Shown piece after piece: positions 53,381-63,153 of a stretch of DNA of 64,000 bases; the first letter of the stretch is position 1; every line of letters begins with the position of its first letter. The translations under genes and the position numbers were made by a program. Location of the stretch: positions 204,530 through 268,529 of the forward strand of contig JASEFU010000003.1 in NCBI GenBank assembly GCA_030018455.1, given 5' to 3'. The notes under the pieces were generated by a model that saw only the letters and a list, made by a program, of their open reading frames with translations, ran no database searches and was not told the origin of the DNA. The DNA comes from Dehalococcoidia bacterium. GTDB taxonomy: Bacteria > Chloroflexota > Dehalococcoidia > DSTF01 > JALHUB01.

Positions 53381-53890
53381 ATGAACGCAACACGGAGAAT
53401 CGAAGTGAGAGGCGACGATCTCCGTTTTGCCGCGTCCCACATGACGGTGATGGGCGGCGAGGCGGAGCCCCTGCACGGCCACAATTACCGCGTCACGGCC
53501 GTTCTCGAAGGCGACCTCTCGGCGGAATCGTGGGTGTTCGACTTCCGAGAGATACGGCGGCTTGTCGCCGAGGCCTGCCGCGAGCTGGACCACCGTTTCA
53601 TATTACAGCAGCCGAGCAGCGTCTTTCAGGTGTCGAAGCAGGGGCAGGAGTGGGAGATTCGCACCGGCGGCCGGCGCTATGTCCTCCCCGATTCGGACGT
53701 TGTTGCGCTGCCAATCGACAATTGCACAGCCGAGCGGCTGGCGGAGTGGCTCTGCGGAAGGATAAAGGAGCGGCTGCTGGCGCTGAAGGCGACGAATCTG
53801 GCGGCGATAAGCGTGGGAGTTGAGGAGTCGCCGGGACAGGCGGCGTGGTTCACCGAGAGCCTGATCGGACGGGAGGGCAGCGGCGTCTAG
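53381..53890 (+). CDS. PTPS/QueD-superfamily protein lacking the QueD cysteine
   Basis: 169 residues. Zinc histidines are at FAASH20 and H32GH34. The catalytic Cys of QueD, four residues before HGH, is Ala28 here, flanked by Glu27 and Glu29 (GGEAEPLHGH). Other features remain: DFREIRRLV, LDHRFIL, and the C-terminal VEESPGQAAWF. Glu at or next to this position marks PTPS-III enzymes, which replace dihydroneopterin aldolase FolB in some bacteria. folK and folP just upstream fit that reading. QueD-like queuosine function is less likely. Reaction not proven. Confidence 0.85.
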   Translation: MNATRRIEVRGDDLRFAASHMTVMGGEAEPLHGHNYRVTAVLEGDLSAESWVFDFREIRRLVAEACRELDHRFILQQPSSVFQVSKQGQEWEIRTGGRRYVLPDSDVVALPIDNCTAERLAEWLCGRIKERLLALKATNLAAISVGVEESPGQAAWFTESLIGREGSGV

Positions 53891-54069
53891 GCGACGAGGG
53901 GCACCGACTCCTGAGCGATAGAGCGGAACACCTTCTCGCGGATCCTTTCGACGGTGGCGGTATCCGGCACGTACTGGTTCCCGGCCCGCGCCGCTTCGAA
54001 GAAGGCCCTCAGCCATTCGCCTTCGTCATACACCTCGGTGTAGACATACACTTTCGTTTTCGTCACCAC
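53887..54069 (-). CDS. Small hypothetical protein
   Basis: 60 residues, convergent with the PTPS gene and overlapping its stop by 4 nt. GTG start with GGAGGG five nt upstream. Content: KVYVYTEVYDEGEWLRAFFEAARAG, then DTATVERIREKVFRSIAQ: one beta strand and two helices. No family recognised. The good ribosome-binding site supports it as a gene. Confidence 0.6.
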   Translation of the reverse strand: MVTKTKVYVYTEVYDEGEWLRAFFEAARAGNQYVPDTATVERIREKVFRSIAQESVPLVA

Positions 54070-54151
54070 TTCTTCCCTCCAGAGACATAATCGGCAGATT
54101 GCGAGAAGTCTGTCACTGTTCGTGGCGCCTGGTTTCCCAACGTTGCCCGGG

Positions 54152-54181
54152 TGGACTCCCTCTGCCGATGATTCCTATAAT
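54152..54181 (+). promoter_or_regulatory. Promoter of the GT2-CDF transcript
   Basis: TGGACT (54152-54157), 18-bp spacer, TATAAT (54176-54181). Predicted start about 54188, directly before an inverted repeat. Confidence 0.6.
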
Positions 54182-54188
54182 TGAAATA

Positions 54189-54216
54189 GAAGGGCACGAT
54201 TGGAAATGTGCCCTTC
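54189..54216. promoter_or_regulatory. Perfect inverted repeat at the transcription start
   Basis: GAAGGGCAC, 10-nt spacer, GTGCCCTTC. It begins at the predicted +1 and ends 13 nt before the ATG at 54230. It may be an operator or a leader hairpin that affects translation. Confidence 0.55.
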
Positions 54217-54229
54217 CAAGAAGGACCAG

Positions 54230-54994
54230 ATGACGGAGGCAGAAGCGCGGGAGACCGGCAGACCCTACCTTTCTCTTGTGTTGCCCGCCTACAACGAGGA
54301 GCGCCGGCTAGGAGCCTCGCTGCGCAAGCTGTCTGAGTTCCTTCTGGAGAAGGGCCAGGACTGCGAGATCATCATCGTCGACGACGGCAGCACGGACTCG
54401 ACGGTCGAAACGGCGCAGAGCTGGGCCGCCGCCATGCCCGACAGCGTGCGATTGCGCCTGCTCTCGCATCACCACAATCAGGGGAAGGGCGCCGCTGTCA
54501 AGACCGGCTGCCTGGCGGCCGGCGGAGAGTACGTCATCTTCACCGACGTCGATCTCGCCAGCCCCCTCGAGGACTGCGAGAAGATAGTCGACGCCCTCCG
54601 GGAAGCGGATGTCGCCATCGGCACGCGCATCCACCCCGGCGGCTATGACATGCGCCGCTCACAACCCCTTTCGAGACGCATGCTGGGACGCGCGTTTACC
54701 TTCCTGCGCAAACGGCTGCTCCTGCCCGATATCGACGACACGCAGTGCCCCCTGAAGGGCTTCCGCCATGAGGCCGCCCAGAAGATATTCTCCGCTCAGC
54801 GCCTCTCCGGCTGGGTGTTCGATACTGAAGTCCTCTACCTGGCGCGGCGCTACGGCATGACGACGAAACAGGTGCCGGTGCGCTGGGAGCACGTGGAGGG
54901 CTCTACCCTGCGTGCGGACCCCAAGACGGCGGCAAAGGTGTTCTGGGACCTCCTGCGTCTCCGTTTCCTGCACCGCGGTCTGCGAAAGGACTGA
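54230..54994 (+). CDS. GT2 glycosyltransferase, dolichyl-phosphate glucosyltransferase type
   Basis: 254 residues. ATG 54230 has AAGGA four nt upstream; ATG 54200 lies inside the inverted repeat. GT-A motifs: LVLPAYNEE, IIVDDGSTDST, and the metal site FTDVDLASP; acceptor region DDTQCPLKGFR. No membrane helices. It transfers a sugar from a nucleotide sugar to a polyprenyl phosphate or similar lipid. Paralogous in type to the protein at 63154. It ends 3 nt before the CDF gene. Confidence 0.9.
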   Translation: MTEAEARETGRPYLSLVLPAYNEERRLGASLRKLSEFLLEKGQDCEIIIVDDGSTDSTVETAQSWAAAMPDSVRLRLLSHHHNQGKGAAVKTGCLAAGGEYVIFTDVDLASPLEDCEKIVDALREADVAIGTRIHPGGYDMRRSQPLSRRMLGRAFTFLRKRLLLPDIDDTQCPLKGFRHEAAQKIFSAQRLSGWVFDTEVLYLARRYGMTTKQVPVRWEHVEGSTLRADPKTAAKVFWDLLRLRFLHRGLRKD

Positions 54995-54997
54995 CGC

Positions 54998-55948
54998 ATG
55001 CGCGGCGCGATAATGAACCCCGAGCACGTACCCATAATCCCGCCGGCGGCGAGAAGCCTCCAGGTTGCCCTTTTCCTTACGGTCGTCATACTCGCCGCCC
55101 AGACGATTGTCGGCTTCATCGCTAACAGCCTCGCCCTCCTCTCCGACGCCGGCCACGTGCTGATGGACGTGTTCGCCCTCGGCCTGAGCTGGATCGCGGT
55201 ACGCCAGTCGGCGCGGGCCGCCAGCGGACGCATGACGTTCGGCTACCACCGCGTCGGCATACTGGTCGCGGTGGTGAACGCGGTGGCGGTGGTCGTCGTG
55301 GCCGTGCTCATATTCATCGAGGCGGCGAGACGCATAGGCGCGGCGCCGGAGGTGCAGGGAAACCTCCTCCTCTCGATGGCGCTTGTCGGCGGCGCCGTCA
55401 ACCTCCTCGTTGCGTGGCTTCTGCACGAGGAAAGCCGTCGCAGTCTGAACGTGCGCAGCGCCTTCCTGCACGTTCTGGGCGACCTCCTCGGTTCCATGGG
55501 CGTGCTCGTCGCCGCCATAGCCATCGTCGCCTTCGGCTGGTTCTGGGTAGACCCCGCCGTCAGCATCCTCATCGGTCTGATCATCCTCGTCGGCGCGGTG
55601 CAGATACTCCGCGAGGCGACCGGAATCTTCCTCGAGGCTTCGCCTGCGCACGTCGACGTCGACGAGCTGGTGCGGGAGATGAAGGCGATACCGGGGGTGC
55701 TCGGCGTCCACGACCTCCACGTGTGGTCGATAACGCCCAGCATCCATGCCCTGAGCTGCCACCTGCTGGTGGAAAACCAGTCGATAAGCCAGGGGTGCCT
55801 CCTCCTCGAAGGCGTGAACGAGCTTCTCTCCAGCCGCTTCGCTATCGAGCACAGCACGATCCAGATGGAAACGGAGGAGTGCGACCCCAGCGCCCTTCAC
55901 TGCACGTTCTCGCCCCGCGGCCTGACCAGCGTCCACGAACACGACTAG
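54998..55948 (+). CDS. Cation diffusion facilitator (zinc exporter type)
   Basis: 316 residues with six membrane segments. The zinc sites of the family are present: SDAGHVLMDV in helix 2 and HVLGDLLGS in helix 5, followed by a cytoplasmic ferredoxin-like domain with GVLGVHDLHVWSI. No long histidine loop. It exports Zn(II) or similar ions against protons. The start may be ATG 55013. Confidence 0.94.
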   Translation: MRGAIMNPEHVPIIPPAARSLQVALFLTVVILAAQTIVGFIANSLALLSDAGHVLMDVFALGLSWIAVRQSARAASGRMTFGYHRVGILVAVVNAVAVVVVAVLIFIEAARRIGAAPEVQGNLLLSMALVGGAVNLLVAWLLHEESRRSLNVRSAFLHVLGDLLGSMGVLVAAIAIVAFGWFWVDPAVSILIGLIILVGAVQILREATGIFLEASPAHVDVDELVREMKAIPGVLGVHDLHVWSITPSIHALSCHLLVENQSISQGCLLLEGVNELLSSRFAIEHSTIQMETEECDPSALHCTFSPRGLTSVHEHD

Positions 55949-55969
55949 GCAGCCCCGGTGCCGCGCAAG

Positions 55970-55994
55970 CCACCACGAAGGTCGCTTGCGGCCA
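55970..55994 (+). repeat. 25-bp dispersed repeat, copy 1
   Basis: CCACCACGAAGGTCGCTTGC plus GGCCA. It matches 63936-63960 at 23 of 25 bases in the same orientation. Located 22 nt after the CDF stop. Confidence 0.75.
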
Positions 55995-56052
55995 GGCGTC
56001 GCTTCAGCCGAGCGCCATCGGTTTATCCGTTCCCATCCGTTGACGGTTCCGA

Positions 56053-56082
56053 TTGACCCCCTTTCTTCGCGGATGATAGAAT
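56053..56082 (+). promoter_or_regulatory. Promoter of purF
   Basis: TTGACC (56053-56058), 18-bp spacer, TAGAAT (56077-56082). The leader to the GTG at 56192 is about 100 nt; I found no match to known purine, PRPP or ZTP riboswitch cores by eye. Confidence 0.6.
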
Positions 56083-56191
56083 TTTATTGCGGCTTTGCCG
56101 GGGAAAACGCCTTGCGCCGCCTAACTATCGGCACTATTATGCTTATGGTTTTCCTTACGGGGATGCGACCGCTTTAACGCAGGAGGTTCGT

Positions 56192-57649
56192 GTGCTGTCT
56201 GGTCCCCGGGAGTCCTGCGGCGTCTTCGGTGTGTACGCTCCCGGCGAGGACGTCGCAAGGGTCGCCTTCTACGGACTCTATGCGCTGCAACATAGGGGCC
56301 AGGAAAGCGCAGGCATAGCAACCGCCGACGGCCACGACCTTCACCTCCACGTCGAGATGGGACTTGTCTCCCAGGTGTTCGACGAGGAAGACCTCCGACA
56401 TCTTCCGGGCCACCTCGCTATCGGCCACAACCGCTACTCCACCACCGGCTCCAGCCGCCTGAAGAACGCCCAGCCGTTCCGCATGCAAGGCCCCCGCGGC
56501 CAGATGGCCCTCGCTCACAACGGCAACCTCGTCAACGCAGACCTGCTCCGCTCCGATCTCGAGGACGAAGGACATGACTTCGCTACCGCAACCGATTCCG
56601 AGGTCATCGCCCGCGTTATCGCCTATGCTCCCGGCCACTCCTGGAAGGAGCGCCTCGCTCATATGATGCGGCGCATCCAGGGCGCTTATTGCCTCGTTAT
56701 GCTCACCCCTGAGGAGCTCGTCGCCGTTCGCGACCCGCTGGGCGTGCGCCCCCTATGCCTCGGACGATTCAACGGCGGCTGGACCGTCGCCTCCGAAAGC
56801 TGCGCGTTCGACCACCTGGGCGCCACCTTCCTGAGGGAGATCGAGCCCGGGGAAGCCGTCGTCATCAACGGCGACGGCGTCACCAGCTTTCACCCCCTCC
56901 AGGAGCGGGGTAGCGCATTCTGCATTTTCGAGTACATCTACTTCGCCCGCCCCGACAGCACGATACGCGACAAGCTCCTCTATCCCGTGCGGATGGAAAT
57001 GGGCGCCCAGCTTGCCCGCGAGTACCCCGTCGATGCCGACGTCGTCATGGGCATACCGGACTCCGCCATCGCCGCCGCCATCGGGTACTCGCAGGAGTCA
57101 GGCATCCCCTTCGTTGAAGGAGTGGTCAAGAACCGCTACGTCGGCCGCACCTTCATCATGCCCGACCAGCGGATCCGCGAGATAGGCGTCCAGCTCAAGT
57201 TTAACCCGCTGCCCGAGATACTGAAGGGCAAGCGCGTCGTCGTCGTCGACGACAGCATCGTGCGCGGCACGACGACGCCGCGGGTGGTGCAGATGCTGCG
57301 CAAGGCGGGCGCGCGGGAAGTCCACATGCGCATCACGGCGCCACCGATCACGCACCCCTGCTTCTTCGGTGTGGACATGGCGGCCCGCTGGGAGCTTATC
57401 GCCGCCCAGAAGACGGTGCCCGAAATCCGCGAGCACATCGACGCCGACTCCCTCGGCTATCTCAGCCTCGAGGGTCTTGTGCAGTCGGTAGGCCTCCCGC
57501 GCGACACGTTCTGTCTCGCATGCTTCACCGGCTCGTACCCACTCGACGTGCCGATGCAGATGGACAAGCTGGCGCTCGAGCCGCCCGCCGACGCCCGCGA
57601 CCGCCACGACTTCGAGTGGGTCGAATCGATTACCGCCGGGTCGCCCTAG
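56192..57649 (+). CDS. purF: Amidophosphoribosyltransferase
   Basis: First step of de novo purine synthesis: PRPP plus glutamine to phosphoribosylamine. 485 residues from GTG 56192 with AGGAGG five nt upstream; this leaves an 8-residue propeptide (MLSGPRES) before the nucleophile cysteine in CGVFGVYAPG. PRPP site: VVVVDDSIVRGTT. Two C-terminal-half cysteines (CLACF) and one at THPCFF may be FeS ligands as in the Bacillus-type enzyme. Confidence 0.96.
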   Translation: MLSGPRESCGVFGVYAPGEDVARVAFYGLYALQHRGQESAGIATADGHDLHLHVEMGLVSQVFDEEDLRHLPGHLAIGHNRYSTTGSSRLKNAQPFRMQGPRGQMALAHNGNLVNADLLRSDLEDEGHDFATATDSEVIARVIAYAPGHSWKERLAHMMRRIQGAYCLVMLTPEELVAVRDPLGVRPLCLGRFNGGWTVASESCAFDHLGATFLREIEPGEAVVINGDGVTSFHPLQERGSAFCIFEYIYFARPDSTIRDKLLYPVRMEMGAQLAREYPVDADVVMGIPDSAIAAAIGYSQESGIPFVEGVVKNRYVGRTFIMPDQRIREIGVQLKFNPLPEILKGKRVVVVDDSIVRGTTTPRVVQMLRKAGAREVHMRITAPPITHPCFFGVDMAARWELIAAQKTVPEIREHIDADSLGYLSLEGLVQSVGLPRDTFCLACFTGSYPLDVPMQMDKLALEPPADARDRHDFEWVESITAGSP

Positions 57650-57697
57650 CGGCGCACGGCGCGCCACGGCCCAGTTCACTGAAGGACTCTCTTCCCT

Positions 57698-58744
57698 TTG
57701 GCAGAAGAGCGCGAAGAAAAATGGACCTACTCTAAGGCCGGAGTAGACATCGACGCGGGGAAGGCGCTCGCCGCCCGCATCGCTGAGCTGGCGCGCACCA
57801 CAGCCAGGCCGGAGGTCCTTTCCGGCGTCGGTCCCTTCGCCGCCCTCTTCCACTTCGCCCGCTACCGCGACCCCGTGCTCGTCGCCAGCGCCGACGGCGT
57901 GGGCACGAAGCTTAACCTCGCCGCCCTCATCGGCCGCTACGACACCGTCGGCGTCGACCTCGTGAACCACTGCGTGAACGACATCCTTACCGCCGGCGCC
58001 GAGCCCCTCTTCTTCCTCGACTACATCGCCGCCGCCGACCTGGGTGAAGACGAGAAGGTGGCAGTTATCAGCGGGATGGCGGCCGCCTGCCGCGACGCCG
58101 GCTGCGCCCTCATCGGCGGCGAGACGGCCGACATGCCGGACGTCTACCGCCCGAACGCGTTCGACCTTGTCGGCTTCATCGTTGGCGTGGTCGAGCGCGA
58201 CCGCGTCATCAACGGCGCGGGGATAAAAGACGGCGACGCCATCCTCGGCATCGCATCCAACGGCCTGCACACGAACGGCTACTCGCTTGCCCGGCGCGTT
58301 TTCCGCATCGGCACGGGCGACGACCTCCAAACGGAGCGCAAGCGGCTGTACCGCACCTACCCCGAGCTAGGCCTGACGCTGGGGGAGGCGCTGCTCGTCC
58401 CCCACCGCTCGTACTACCACGAGGTGAGGCCGCTGCTGCCATATCTGCGGGGAATCGCCCACATCACCGGCGGCGGCCTCATCGACAACGTGCCGCGCAT
58501 CCTGCCGGAAGGGCTGGCGGCGTCGTTCCGCCGCGGGAGCTGGCCCGTGCCGCCCATCTTTACCCTGATCCAGCGGAATGGTAATGTTGCTGAGGATGAG
58601 ATGTACCGCGTCTTCAATATGGGGCTGGGCATGGTGCTGGTCTGCGCCCCGGGCGATGTCGACGAGGTGAAGAGCCTCCTGCCTGAGGTCATGCTCGTCG
58701 GCCAGGTAATCCGTGCGAAAGACGAGCGAGTAATCCTTGTGTGA
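57698..58744 (+). CDS. purM: Phosphoribosylformylglycinamidine cyclo-ligase (AIR synthetase)
   Basis: 348 residues. TTG start at 57698; the N-terminus TYSKAGVDIDAG is typical. ATP site and catalytic segments: SADGVGTKLNLA, DLVNHCVNDIL, GGETADMPDVY, HITGGGLIDNVPRILP. It follows purF by 48 nt. The next pur gene, purH, is 1.7 kb further on, after the restriction-modification genes. Confidence 0.95.
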   Translation: MAEEREEKWTYSKAGVDIDAGKALAARIAELARTTARPEVLSGVGPFAALFHFARYRDPVLVASADGVGTKLNLAALIGRYDTVGVDLVNHCVNDILTAGAEPLFFLDYIAAADLGEDEKVAVISGMAAACRDAGCALIGGETADMPDVYRPNAFDLVGFIVGVVERDRVINGAGIKDGDAILGIASNGLHTNGYSLARRVFRIGTGDDLQTERKRLYRTYPELGLTLGEALLVPHRSYYHEVRPLLPYLRGIAHITGGGLIDNVPRILPEGLAASFRRGSWPVPPIFTLIQRNGNVAEDEMYRVFNMGLGMVLVCAPGDVDEVKSLLPEVMLVGQVIRAKDERVILV

Positions 58745-58814
58745 CGTCTTGACTCTATCCGGTTCCGTGTAAGAGAATAGCTTCCAACGAACAAATGTTT
58801 GCTGGAGGCTTGTT

Positions 58815-59744
58815 ATGGTGGGAGCCAGAGTATTGGCGGGACAACAGCCGTTGACGCCTGTGGCCGTTGAGACAAAGAGCCTGTCAGCCTTTCCACTGGA
58901 TCAGATCATCCACGGCGAGTGCCTCGCCGTTCTGCGGACGTTCCCCGGCGAGTGCATCGACCTGATCGTCACCTCGCCTCCGTATGCAGATAACCGGCGG
59001 AAAACATATGGCGGCGTACCTATAAAGCAATATGTCGAGTGGTTTCTGCCCATCTCTGCCGAACTCAGACGCGTTTTGAAGCCTGATGGGTCTTTCATCC
59101 TCAACATCAAAGAGCGCGTCGCGAACGGCGAGCGCCAAACGTACGTGCTTGAACTCATTCTGGCAATGCGAAAGCATGGCTGGCTGTGGACAGAGGAGTA
59201 CATCTGGCACAAGAAGAACTGTTACCCTGGCAAATGGCCCAACCGATTCCGCGATGCGTGGGAGCGGTGTCTCCACTTCACCAAGCGAAAGCGCTTCAAG
59301 ATGTTCCAAGAGGCCGTTATGGTACCCGTGGGGGACTGGGCTGAGAAGCGGCTGCAGAACCTTAGCGACACGGACCGAATCCGGGACGAGTCCCGGGTGC
59401 TAAGCGGTTTCGGAAAGAATGTCTCCAATTGGGTCGGTAAAGAGCTTGTATACCCCACGAATGTGCTCCATCTGGCGACGGAGTGCTCTAACCGAAATCA
59501 TAGCGCCGCCTTCCCTATTTCCCTGCCGTCCTGGTTCATTAAGCTGTTTACGGAGCCCGGGGACGTGGTGCTCGACCCGTTCATCGGTTCAGGGACGACA
59601 GCGTTGGCGTGCATCGAACTGGATAGGCACTACGTAGGAATTGAGTTGAAGGAGGAATATTGCCGACTGGCCGATGAGGCGATTAATGCGCGGCGGAAGC
59701 TCGTAACGCACATAAGAAGAGGAAATGGACGCAGCCGAACTTGA
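58815..59744 (+). CDS. DNA methyltransferase (beta class, N4-cytosine or N6-adenine)
   Basis: 309 residues. The catalytic motif IV TSPPYADNR comes before the SAM-binding motif I (DPFIGSGTTALACIE), the order of beta-class enzymes; TSPPY favours N4-cytosine. GGAGG lies 6 nt before the ATG. It overlaps the endonuclease gene by 20 nt. Visibly lower GC and more A/T-ending codons than the purine genes around it, a sign of transfer. Recognition sequence cannot be read. Confidence 0.92.
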   Translation: MVGARVLAGQQPLTPVAVETKSLSAFPLDQIIHGECLAVLRTFPGECIDLIVTSPPYADNRRKTYGGVPIKQYVEWFLPISAELRRVLKPDGSFILNIKERVANGERQTYVLELILAMRKHGWLWTEEYIWHKKNCYPGKWPNRFRDAWERCLHFTKRKRFKMFQEAVMVPVGDWAEKRLQNLSDTDRIRDESRVLSGFGKNVSNWVGKELVYPTNVLHLATECSNRNHSAAFPISLPSWFIKLFTEPGDVVLDPFIGSGTTALACIELDRHYVGIELKEEYCRLADEAINARRKLVTHIRRGNGRSRT

Positions 59745-60474
59745 AGCACTGATCGAACACTGCCTTGAGGACTTCTATACCCGCCGTCTGCAAAGGCTCC
59801 AGCGGTTGCGGCTGAGACACATAATCGCTAGGAAGAACCCGTATCTCTTCAAGGCGCTCGGTACTGAGAAGGCCGCCGATATTGTGGAGCAAGTTCTCGT
59901 CGCTTATGTCGGGGCTTCAGACGAGACGATGTTCGGCGATGCGTTTTTCGAGCCGATTGCCAGAATTGCGGCAGGAGGCAAGACTTCGGACGGCGCAGGA
60001 GTTGACTTCGTGGTAGAGACCATGGATCGCATCTTGGCTGTCGCCGTCAAGTCAGGTCCAAATATCTTCAACGCATCGCAAAAGAAACGCCAGTCCCAGG
60101 AGTTTTCCGAGGTCAGAAACCGGCTCTACAAGCTACACAAACAATTTGACGCGCTGCTCGGACACGGTTACGGCCGCGCCAAGACGGAGCCGACAACAGA
60201 GCGCGTTTACCGCGACCGGTCTGGCCAGGCCTTTTGGGCAGAGATGACGGGTGACCCTGATTTCTATCTGAAGCTCATCCGCCTGATGAAAGACGCGCCA
60301 AAACTGCACAAAGAAAAGTATCAGCCGGAGTGGGACATGCTGGCTAACCGTTTCACAAGAGAATTCATGGAAGACTTCTGTTTTCCTGATGGTCGCATCG
60401 ACTGGGAGGAGTTGGTGCGATTTGTAAGCGAAGAGCGCAGCCCTGGCAAGAAGAAGAAACGGCAAGAACAATAG
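59725..60474 (+). CDS. Type II restriction endonuclease, PmeII-like family
   Basis: 249 residues. The sequence follows the PmeII-type pattern: RKNPYLFKA, ETMFGDAFFEPIA, GVDFVVE, AVAVKSGPNIFNASQ, LGHGYGR, QAFWAEMTGDPD, and RIDWEELVRFV. The nuclease core is probably D in GVDFVV and K in AVKSGP (PD-D/ExK fold). Start has GAGGAA upstream and lies inside the methyltransferase end, a normal M-R pairing. The stop TAG is fused to the ribosome-binding site AGGAGG of purH. Low-GC like its partner. Family name from memory of conserved segments. Confidence 0.8.
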   Translation: MDAAELEALIEHCLEDFYTRRLQRLQRLRLRHIIARKNPYLFKALGTEKAADIVEQVLVAYVGASDETMFGDAFFEPIARIAAGGKTSDGAGVDFVVETMDRILAVAVKSGPNIFNASQKKRQSQEFSEVRNRLYKLHKQFDALLGHGYGRAKTEPTTERVYRDRSGQAFWAEMTGDPDFYLKLIRLMKDAPKLHKEKYQPEWDMLANRFTREFMEDFCFPDGRIDWEELVRFVSEERSPGKKKKRQEQ

Positions 60475-60487
60475 GAGGATGCAGCCT

Positions 60488-62017
<1,530 letters not shown>

Positions 62018-62019
62018 AA

Positions 62020-63138
62020 ATGCCCCCTTCTCATAACCGGCCCATCGATCAGGGAATCGCCGGACTGCCCGAAACGGTCCGGCGACTTCCTGCAAGCGAG
62101 AGGGAGCGCTTCGAGCGCATATTCCGCGTCGACGTCACGAAGGGGCGCATCGTCCCGCCGGAACAGATGCGGCCCTGGATCGAGCGCTATTTCGGCAGCG
62201 TCGAGGCTACGCTGGAGCAAACGATCGTTCACGTCACGGACCTCGTGACCGGCCACGGCGCCCTCTTCAACCCGCTGCGCTCCCGCCGCCCCCACATCGT
62301 CGACCGCAACGCCTCTGCCATCGATCTCGATGCTGAGTTCGGCCCGGCAACAGAAGACCCGCTCGAAGACCCCTACTCGATGACGCCCGCCGATGAGTTC
62401 GGCAGGGTGGAGGGACGCTTCTGCGTCACCGGCTCCAACGTCGCAAAGTTCGACGGCTTCCACGCCCTCGTCATCTTTAAGGAACGCAACCCCCTGAGCT
62501 TCACCCGCGAGATGCTGCACGACTACGTCGACACGGGGCTGCGCTGGGCCCAGAAGGCGCGCGAGACGGAGCCGGAGGCGAAGTACTTCCTCTTCATGTG
62601 GAACTGCCTCTGGCGCGCCGGCGCTTCGCTGGCCCACGGCCACGCCCAGGTGATGCTGGGACGCGGCATGCACTATCCAGCCGTCGAGCGCGCGCGGCGG
62701 GCGGCGCTGGCGTACCGCGAACGGCACAACGCCGAGTACTTCGACGACCTCTATCATGCGCACCAGGCTGTAGGAGCAGCGTTCGAGAAAACGGGAGCCC
62801 GCGTACTGGCAAACCTGGCGCCGACGAAGGAGAACGAGGTCCTTCTCATCGCCCCGCGACTCGACGCCGCGCTCGTCGACGTCCTTTACGACGTGCTCGC
62901 CTGCTACCGCGACCGCCTGGGCGTCGCCTCGTTCAACCTCGCCGTCCACATGCCGCCGCTCGCGCCGGCAGAAGAAGACTGGAGTGACTTTCCGATCATA
63001 ATCCGTCTCGTCGACCGCGGCGACCTCAACAGCCGGACGAGCGATATCGGGGCGATGGAGCTGTACGCGGCGAGCGTCATCGCAAGCGACCCCTTGCTGC
63101 TGGCGCGCCTGCTGCGCGATACTCTGGGCGCCGGCTAG
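62020..63138 (+). CDS. HIT/GalT-superfamily nucleotidyltransferase-like protein
   Basis: 372 residues, 2 nt after purH. The HIT-type motif AHGHAQVML (HxHxQ) suggests a histidine nucleophile as in GalT or nucleoside-phosphate phosphorylases. The N-terminal half has GHGALFNPLRSRRP and a FCVTGSNVAKFDGFHALVI strand-turn typical of this superfamily. The C-terminal half is helical. Possible role: moving a nucleotidyl group to or from a sugar phosphate, which would fit the glycosyltransferase next door. Exact reaction unknown. Confidence 0.7.
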   Translation: MPPSHNRPIDQGIAGLPETVRRLPASERERFERIFRVDVTKGRIVPPEQMRPWIERYFGSVEATLEQTIVHVTDLVTGHGALFNPLRSRRPHIVDRNASAIDLDAEFGPATEDPLEDPYSMTPADEFGRVEGRFCVTGSNVAKFDGFHALVIFKERNPLSFTREMLHDYVDTGLRWAQKARETEPEAKYFLFMWNCLWRAGASLAHGHAQVMLGRGMHYPAVERARRAALAYRERHNAEYFDDLYHAHQAVGAAFEKTGARVLANLAPTKENEVLLIAPRLDAALVDVLYDVLACYRDRLGVASFNLAVHMPPLAPAEEDWSDFPIIIRLVDRGDLNSRTSDIGAMELYAASVIASDPLLLARLLRDTLGAG

Positions 63139-63153
63139 CCCGGGAGGCAGAGC

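Noticed and set aside
56083..56191. Riboswitch in the purF leader
   Set aside because: The leader has no match that I can see to purine, PRPP, ZTP or guanidine aptamer cores.
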